Source of the DNA: Bacillus sp. OV166
GTDB lineage: Bacteria > Bacillota > Bacilli > Bacillales > Cytobacillaceae
Length of the DNA stretch: 64,000 bases
Direction: 5' to 3'
NCBI RefSeq assembly: GCF_900177675.1
Contig: NZ_FXWM01000001.1
Coordinates: 5,589,001-5,653,000 of the forward strand
Each line of letters starts with the position of its first letter. The stretch's first letter is position 1. Below are positions 58,298 to 64,000 of the stretch, piece after piece. The position numbers and the translations under genes were made by a program. The notes under the pieces were generated by a model. It saw nothing but the letters and a program-made list of their open reading frames with translations, made no database searches and was not told the origin of the DNA.

Positions 58298-58936
58298 TTA
58301 ATAATCCCCCACTGAAACTACTTCACTAAGTCGTGTCACTAAATCGTCGATCTGATTGTCTTTGATCCGATAGCTGACAGGATTGACGATCAGCCGCGAT
58401 GTTACATCGACAATTCTCTCGTACTCGACGAGACCGTTTTCCCTCATCGTCCGTCCAGTCGACACAATATCGACGATTCGATCTGATAAACCAATGATTG
58501 GGGCCAGTTCGATCGAACCATTTAATTTAATAATCTCGACCTGCTCCCCCTGCTCACGAAAATAAGCCTCGGCCACATTCGGATATTTAGTGGCCACTCT
58601 CGGTGCAACATCATTCATTTTCGTATCGGGAAGACCCGCTACTGCCAAATAGCAGGCGCTGATACGTAAATCGAGGAGTTCGTAAACATCGCGCTCTTCC
58701 TCAAGCAATACATCCTTGCCAGCAATACCAATATCAGCAACGCCATGCTCGACATAGGTAGGAACATCTGTCGGTTTCGCTAAGATAAACCTTAGACCCT
58801 CATTTTCAACCTCTATAATTAATTTTCGTGAATCATCGAATTCCGGCGGAAGCTGATAACCAGCTTTCCTAAGCAGTTCGGCCGCTTCTTCAAAAATCCG
58901 CCCCTTCGGCATCGCAATCGTTAGTATATTATTCAT
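58298..58936 (-). CDS. hisG: ATP phosphoribosyltransferase catalytic subunit (short form)
   Basis: First enzyme of histidine synthesis, 212 residues. This is the short HisG form lacking the C-terminal regulatory domain and needing HisZ. Motifs are [18 protein letters not shown] at the start and the PRPP-site [16 protein letters not shown] (near 151-166). The ATG at 58936 follows AGGAGGGC by 6 nt and overlaps the hisZ end by 8 nt. Confidence 0.96.
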   Translation of the reverse strand: MNNILTIAMPKGRIFEEAAELLRKAGYQLPPEFDDSRKLIIEVENEGLRFILAKPTDVPTYVEHGVADIGIAGKDVLLEEERDVYELLDLRISACYLAVAGLPDTKMNDVAPRVATKYPNVAEAYFREQGEQVEIIKLNGSIELAPIIGLSDRIVDIVSTGRTMRENGLVEYERIVDVTSRLIVNPVSYRIKDNQIDDLVTRLSEVVSVGDY

Positions 58937-60101
58937 CGGCACGCCCTCCTAATAAGTAGGTAGTATCCGCAAATTTCTTTGTATAGGCATCCAGATTTTT
59001 GACACCATTGATATCCTGAAGCACTGTCCTCTTACCTTGTTGATGCATTTTTTCGGCTAATTGAAAGGCTTCTCTTCGTTGCTCCTGGCTGAAAAAGATG
59101 CAGGTCACTGTGTTTTCGATATCATAGCTTCCGAGTGCCTCTAAAAGCCGATCAAGGTGAACCCCAAACCCGGTTGCACTTGCTTTTTTTCCAAATTTCT
59201 CCATTAAGCTATATCGACCGCCATTCCCAATTGGAAAGCCAACATTCCCTGCGTAAACTTCAAATAAAATACCAGAATAGTAGCTCATATGGCTGACGAT
59301 GGTTAAATCAAATTTGACTTGATCCTGTACACCATAATCATTTATACAATCCCATAATTCCTTTAGTTGTAAAATAGCTTGCTTGCCTTTTTCATTTTCT
59401 ATTAGGTCGAGTGCTGTTCCAATTATTTCTACCCCGCCCCTAAGATCAAGGAACTGCAGAAGTCTTTGCTTATCAATCGATGATAGCGATAGGGAGTTCA
59501 CATGCTCGCGGTAGCCGACATAATTTTTTTCATAGAGAAATCTTCTTAACGAATCGGCCCGCTCATCTGTGCCGAGGATTTGTAAAAATAATTCCTGGGC
59601 AAAGCCAATATGGCCGATAGATACTTGGAACTCCGATAATCCTGCTTTTTTCAATGAAGAAATAAGTAATGATATGACCTCTCCATCACAAGAAACCGTT
59701 TCGTCATTCAAGCATTCTACACCGATTTGCTCAAACTCAGCAGGGCGGCCGCCCTCACGTTGCTGCGCCCGGAAAACGTTCGCAGAGTATGCTAACCGAA
59801 GCGGCATGTCATCCTGCAATAGTTTCGATGCTGCTACTCTGGCAATTGGTGCTGTCATGTCAGGCCTCAAAACGAGCGTATGACCCTCTTTGTCAAGCAA
59901 TCTAAAAAGCTGGGCATCCTGAATGGCTGATGCGGTTCCAACGGTTTCATAGTATTCCAGTGTAGGTGTTTCAATAAATTGGCAGCCCCAAAGTTTGATC
60001 GTATCCTCCATTAAGGTCCGAACACGATGTTTCTTTTCATATAACTCCGGCAGCGTGTCTCTCATGCCTAAAGGCTTTTCAAACATAAACAAGCGACTCA
60101 T
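58929..60101 (-). CDS. hisZ: ATP phosphoribosyltransferase regulatory subunit
   Basis: Histidyl-tRNA-synthetase-like protein of 390 residues that complexes with short HisG for activity and histidine feedback. It shows [17 protein letters not shown] at the N-terminus, the class II aminoacyl-synthetase-like stretch [17 protein letters not shown], and [20 protein letters not shown]. It leads the complete hisZGDBHAFI operon. The ATG at 60101 has AAAGGA 8 nt upstream; ATG codons at 60110 and 60086 are alternatives. No T-box leader was recognised upstream. Confidence 0.92.
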   Translation of the reverse strand: MSRLFMFEKPLGMRDTLPELYEKKHRVRTLMEDTIKLWGCQFIETPTLEYYETVGTASAIQDAQLFRLLDKEGHTLVLRPDMTAPIARVAASKLLQDDMPLRLAYSANVFRAQQREGGRPAEFEQIGVECLNDETVSCDGEVISLLISSLKKAGLSEFQVSIGHIGFAQELFLQILGTDERADSLRRFLYEKNYVGYREHVNSLSLSSIDKQRLLQFLDLRGGVEIIGTALDLIENEKGKQAILQLKELWDCINDYGVQDQVKFDLTIVSHMSYYSGILFEVYAGNVGFPIGNGGRYSLMEKFGKKASATGFGVHLDRLLEALGSYDIENTVTCIFFSQEQRREAFQLAEKMHQQGKRTVLQDINGVKNLDAYTKKFADTTYLLGGRADE

Positions 60102-60269
60102 CCTGCTCATCCTTTATCGTTAGATTACTTTGTTTTTATATTGCATATTGCATATTTTCTAAATGCTTTAGTCTGCTAATGTGATAATGAATTAAAGTAT
60201 TTTTAGTTTACCCTTAGTGAAACTATTCGTCAATGAAATTTTGAAGGAATGGACCAAATCTAGATAGTT

Positions 60270-60463
60270 TTCCGCCAAACTCTGATTGAATTCCGCCAAA
60301 ACTCAGAAAATTATTGCTATAGCTTTGGAATTTGATTTGACTCGGAAGAGATTCCCGCCAAAGTTTGAGGGATTTCCGCCAAACTTGGATAGGATTCCGC
60401 CAAACTTTAGTGGATTTCCGCCAACAAGACCATGAATTCCGCCAATTTCCTGATTTATTCCGC
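60270..60463. repeat. 21-bp-period TTCCGC array, locus 3
   Basis: TTCCGC-like cores begin at 60270, 60291, 60352 (TTCCCGC), 60374, 60395, 60416, 60437 and 60458. Spacing is 21 bp apart from one 22-bp step at the variant and one 61-bp gap. The 61-bp gap equals the two gaps in the array at 4216. All three arrays read TTCCGC on the plus strand. Confidence 0.88.
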
Positions 60464-60554
60464 GAAAGAGTAATTTAATAGTAAGTTTACTACAAAAAAA
60501 GCCTGGTTGCGAAAACCAGACTTCAATATTTCATCCTATTTATTTTTCGACCAT

Positions 60555-60597
60555 AATAAAGAAGCGCCTCTGACAAGTTTCAGAGGCGCTTCAGATT
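60555..60597 (-). terminator. Terminator after the nucleotidase gene
   Basis: On the minus strand, GAAGCGCCTCTGA/TCAGAGGCGCTTC with loop AACTTG is followed by TTTATTAT. Confidence 0.82.
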
Positions 60598-60611
60598 ACT
60601 ACGCTAGTTTT

Positions 60612-63600
60612 TTACCAAAACTTTGAATTGCTTTTAACAAGAGTAACGGAAGTAGCGTTGCTTGTATTCACAGCTGCATCCGTTGCTGTGAAGGTTAGGA
60701 CTTTCCCCTGTGTTTGTGCTGATTTAAATGAAATAGTGAATACTCCGTTTTTATCAGCTACCGCACTGCCTAGCATTGTTTCTCCTTCAAAAACTTTAAC
60801 CGTTGAACCAGCCTCTGCTTTTCCTGTAACGTTCTTAGCAGGGGCAATGATTTGTCCAACCTGCGGCGCGTTAGGTGCCACATTATCAATCATAATTCTA
60901 CCTTCAATTTTTGCTGAAATTGATCCGGTAAAGGATTTTACGTAATCAATAAACGCGTCTATATCAGTCATCCTAGTAACGCGCTCTGTTCCTTGTTTCA
61001 GAACAACAAAGCCATCGCCGCCGTCAGCCATGAAGTTATTAACCGTAACAGAATAAACTTTATTTGGATCAATTTTCGAACCATTTGGCAGGTAAATATC
61101 GAGCACCTTTTGCCCAAGCGGTAAATTATTGGTCCAAGTATACTTTAAGCCTGAAATTTGCATGATACGGTTTCTGTCTGCTGCAAACTGTTGATTTAAT
61201 AATGTTCTTACTTGCTCACCAGTAAGGTTCATTGTCACGATATCATTTCCGAATGGCTGGATGGCGAATAGATCGCCCCAAGTGATTGGACCCGCCTTTT
61301 TAATTTCATCACGGATACCGCCAACGTTCATAAAGGCAAAATCGGTGTTTGTAGCTGCTTTCATTCCATCAGCAATCAGGTTACCAAGTGCCGTTTCTCC
61401 GTCTGCATTTGCAGTCCGAGAAATCGGAGCAGCCGCTTCCCCAACTACTTGGCCTGTGATTGGGGCAATATCTGCCTGGTATTCATTAAGTTCTGCTTTG
61501 ATTTGTGCATCAGGAGTAATGGCATCTCTGAAGGTGGATGCAACCTCAGCATGTTTCTCGACAATGTCTTGTGTGACTGGGTCAATGGTCAAATCAACAT
61601 CAGAAAAAGCTGTACCATAAGAATAGGATTGAACTAACAATTTACCATCAACTGTTGAATTCAAATACTTATGGTCGTGGGCACCATAGATAACGTCAAC
61701 TTCATCATCAATTGCTTTGGCCATATCGACAACTTTACCTGTTGGATTGTCCCCATTTGTTGCTGAAGTTCCAGGATCATGGGCAAGAACCACGATAGAT
61801 TCTACACCTTTGCCTTTTAACTCAGCCGCATATTTATTGACTGCTTCAACTTCATCTGTGAATTTAACGCCTGCGACACCGCTTGCCGTAACGATACTTG
61901 GTGTTTCTGTTGTAACGACACCGATGAAGCCAATCTTTACCCCATCCACTTCTTTGATTGCATATGGAGGTAAAATTAATTCGCCTGTTTTTTCATCCTC
62001 CACGTTGGCAACAACATATTGGAAGTCGGCTCCTTCAAATTCACCATACTTTTCAACCGTTTTTGGATGGGCACCACCATTGATTAAACGCTTCATTTCT
62101 GTTACGCCTTCATCAAATTCATGGTTACCGATGGTACCAATGTCCATCCCGATTTCGTTCATAAAACGGATGGTTGGCTCATCTTGTAATAGCGCAGAAA
62201 CTGGACGGCTTGCCCCTACTAAGTCTCCAGCTTGTACCATTAAGGTATTAGCGGGGTTAGTTGCTTCTCTTTGTTTTAGGTAAGCAGCTAAGTATTCAAT
62301 TCCGCCGACATCACGGCCAGAAACCTTAGTGGAATAGTCCAATTGACCGTGGAAGTCATTGATTCCTAATAATTGAACATGAACGTTTTGGTCTAATTCA
62401 AATAACTCGTATCCTGCTTTAGTTGTTGATGCTCCGAGGTCTTTTACCTCCGGTTGTTGCCCAAGGTATGCCGTAGCATCCGGAGCAGAGTGGAATACTA
62501 CTTTGGCAATACCGCCAACCGGTGCGATCTTCCAGTTGTTGTCTGCAACAGGGTTAATTGTACCTTTAGTCGAAATATAGTCCATTAAAATTTGACGGTT
62601 TTCGAATGGAGAATCAACTACCACTTTAGCATTCTTCAATTCAGCTAGACCGCCGCTTCCACCCGCACGGTAGTTATTCGTCGCAACGATGAATTTTTGG
62701 TCCATCTGAACAGGTGTCCCATCCATCATTGTTAAATTAACAACGCGCTCTCCTTTTGGCTTGGTTACATCAATTTGATACTTAACACCGTCAATGACAT
62801 CATAATTGTATGGACGGAAATCGTAATCAAGTAAATCTTGATTTCCTGCTTTATTAGGATCAATTGTATTGAATTGTTTAGCTGATTCTTCAAGCCATCT
62901 TTTTACTTGATCACCTGTTACTTCAACCGCTTTTAAGGTGTTATCGAATAAGTACAAATCAGCTGCACTTTTGATAGTTACATCGCCTTTTGCAATGTTT
63001 GTGTAGTCAGCTACACCGCCGCGGCCGCCCTTAAACGGCGCTGCCGCAGATAAGACTGGATAATCCTTATATTCTGTATTCGCAATCGCTTTTTTCACGT
63101 AATCCATTTGCGCATTGTTAACAATTTGTGTGGAAGCATCATCCATTACACGTGTGAAGAAGCTGTGCATTGGAATCTCCGTCGTACCGATTTTTCCACG
63201 TACATACGCAAGTGTTTGGTCATGAATAGCTTGTGTATCCCTAACAATTGTCGCGTCTGAAGCAGTATCAGCCGTAACGGCACGGTTAACCGATTTAGAA
63301 TTAGCCTTATCAACAGTCCACTTGCCATTTGGATCCTGAACAAGCGCTAAGTCAAGCACACCAAGGTTATTGCCCCAGAAGCCGGCTTCAACAGCTTGAA
63401 CACCATTAATTGTTCCATTTGTGTTATCGATTCCAGTCTTGCCGTTAAATGATGCATCGCCAGGGAAGTTTACGTGAGCGTGTCCGAACAGCATGGCATC
63501 AATGCCAGGTACTTTTGTTAAATCGTACACGGCATTCTCTGCTGCTTCTTGGCCTTCCGCAGCGATATCACAGCCAGAGTGTGCTATGGCAACAATTACA

Positions 63601-64000
63601 TCTGCTCCATCCGCCTTCATTTGCGGGATAAATTTATTAGCTTGGGCAACAATATCTTTTGTAATGACATGACCTGTTAGGTTATCTTTATCCCACTGCA
63701 TGATTTGCGGTGGAGCGAAACCGATGACCCCAACCTTAATGGTTGATACATTACCAGCGCTATCCTTAATCGTTTTATCAATAATTTGGTATGGAGTAAA
63801 ATAGTTTACATCATTATCAGGGTTGGAATCATGATCATCTTCATAGATATTTGCGTTTACAATCGGAAATTGTACTTCTTCCTGAACATCTTTTAAGTAA
63901 TCTAAACCATAATTAAATTCATGGTTACCCACAATACCCGCATCATATTTTAAATAGTTCATTGCCTTGTAAATAGGATGGGTATCATTTGGGCCAAGTT
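60612..64000 (-). CDS. yfkN: YfkN-like bifunctional 2',3'-cyclic phosphodiesterase / 5'-nucleotidase (partial)
   Basis: Secreted nucleotidase; the N-terminus lies beyond the right edge. About 1129 codons are visible. The first metallophosphatase unit is incomplete at its start but shows AGIVGNHEFNYGLDYL and a matching 5'-nucleotidase C-terminal domain. A second full unit begins VHVQLLGINDFHGQLDYSTK (near visible residue 545) with GTIGNHEFDEGV. A C-terminal Ig-like domain (APQVGQIIAPAKNVTGKAEA onward) ends at KSNSKFW. B. subtilis YfkN processes extracellular nucleotides for phosphate and carries a wall-anchoring tail; none is seen here. The frame is open to the edge upstream of the ATG at 63962. 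Confidence 0.88.
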   Translation of the reverse strand, partial: LGPNDTHPIYKAMNYLKYDAGIVGNHEFNYGLDYLKDVQEEVQFPIVNANIYEDDHDSNPDNDVNYFTPYQIIDKTIKDSAGNVSTIKVGVIGFAPPQIMQWDKDNLTGHVITKDIVAQANKFIPQMKADGADVIVAIAHSGCDIAAEGQEAAENAVYDLTKVPGIDAMLFGHAHVNFPGDASFNGKTGIDNTNGTINGVQAVEAGFWGNNLGVLDLALVQDPNGKWTVDKANSKSVNRAVTADTASDATIVRDTQAIHDQTLAYVRGKIGTTEIPMHSFFTRVMDDASTQIVNNAQMDYVKKAIANTEYKDYPVLSAAAPFKGGRGGVADYTNIAKGDVTIKSAADLYLFDNTLKAVEVTGDQVKRWLEESAKQFNTIDPNKAGNQDLLDYDFRPYNYDVIDGVKYQIDVTKPKGERVVNLTMMDGTPVQMDQKFIVATNNYRAGGSGGLAELKNAKVVVDSPFENRQILMDYISTKGTINPVADNNWKIAPVGGIAKVVFHSAPDATAYLGQQPEVKDLGASTTKAGYELFELDQNVHVQLLGINDFHGQLDYSTKVSGRDVGGIEYLAAYLKQREATNPANTLMVQAGDLVGASRPVSALLQDEPTIRFMNEIGMDIGTIGNHEFDEGVTEMKRLINGGAHPKTVEKYGEFEGADFQYVVANVEDEKTGELILPPYAIKEVDGVKIGFIGVVTTETPSIVTASGVAGVKFTDEVEAVNKYAAELKGKGVESIVVLAHDPGTSATNGDNPTGKVVDMAKAIDDEVDVIYGAHDHKYLNSTVDGKLLVQSYSYGTAFSDVDLTIDPVTQDIVEKHAEVASTFRDAITPDAQIKAELNEYQADIAPITGQVVGEAAAPISRTANADGETALGNLIADGMKAATNTDFAFMNVGGIRDEIKKAGPITWGDLFAIQPFGNDIVTMNLTGEQVRTLLNQQFAADRNRIMQISGLKYTWTNNLPLGQKVLDIYLPNGSKIDPNKVYSVTVNNFMADGGDGFVVLKQGTERVTRMTDIDAFIDYVKSFTGSISAKIEGRIMIDNVAPNAPQVGQIIAPAKNVTGKAEAGSTVKVFEGETMLGSAVADKNGVFTISFKSAQTQGKVLTFTATDAAVNTSNATSVTLVKSNSKFW

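Larger units (their letters stand above)
60111..60611. other. Region upstream of the his operon
   Basis: A 501-bp gap. It contains the his promoter region, a 7-bp tandem TGCATAT pair near 60141, the 21-bp-period array (60270-60463), a hairpin with CTGGT/ACCAG near 60500-60522, and the terminator of the nucleotidase gene. No gene was found. Confidence 0.6.

Noticed and set aside
60111-60269. T-box leader for hisZ
   Set aside because: No T-box sequence or antiterminator/terminator pair was recognised upstream of hisZ.

Overview
The window looks like chromosome of a low-GC, spore-forming member of the Bacillaceae (Bacillus/Neobacillus type). Signs are AGGAGG-type ribosome binding sites, a CotF-type spore coat gene, and gene blocks in Bacillus subtilis order: cggR-gapA-pgk-tpiA-pgm-eno, secG-esterase-rnr-smpB-ssrA, yvcI-rapZ-yvcK-whiA-crh, and hisZGDBHAFI. 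Calls rest on motifs and remembered family features; no database search was run.

Layout. 1-4.1 kb: a ferric-siderophore ABC importer (ATPase cut by the left edge, two permeases, divergent binding lipoprotein) controlled by four Fur boxes. 4.2-4.6 kb: an array of 21-bp-period repeats. 4.6-8.5 kb: rodA-like gene, a GalT/HIT-like protein, uppP, and a frameshifted azoreductase. 8.6-12.1 kb: a tungstate-type ABC operon led by its own regulator. 12.1-15.9 kb: a kinase/regulator pair and a divergent orphan histidine kinase. 16-18 kb: floT with its NfeD partner. 18.3-20.6 kb: a cystine-type ABC importer. 20.7-26.7 kb: nadE, acyl-CoA thioesterase, a CDF transporter, a frameshifted AlkD-like gene, a small unknown gene, an AI-2E-family permease and a polysaccharide deacetylase.

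27-30 kb holds an IMEF-type encapsulin iron compartment. It has an IMEF cargo gene with a C-terminal targeting peptide, the shell gene, and a [2Fe-2S] ferredoxin carrying the same targeting peptide at its N-terminus. A 21-bp-period array lies between cargo and shell. Convergent to this operon is an unrecognised gene with a Fur-like site in its promoter. A spore coat gene follows.

30.8-32.1 kb is the most unusual stretch. The tmRNA gene ssrA is interrupted in its T-loop by a 278-nt group I intron without an ORF. A free-standing single-motif LAGLIDADG endonuclease gene sits just beyond the ssrA 3' end on the opposite strand. smpB, the protein partner of tmRNA, is next, then rnr, an esterase, secG and the glycolytic operon up to cggR, sigL and a glutaredoxin-like gene.

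45.4-64 kb: a second 21-bp-period repeat of different sequence, tRNA-Arg(CCG), clpP under a CtsR site, crh, whiA, yvcK, rapZ, a NUDIX hydrolase, trxB, a TPR protein, the complete his operon, a third TTCCGC-type array, and a YfkN-like secreted nucleotidase cut by the right edge. Three classes of short interspersed repeat recur between genes: TTCCGC arrays, AGCGGAAGCGCC-ended elements and GGTGCCTGACACC palindromes.
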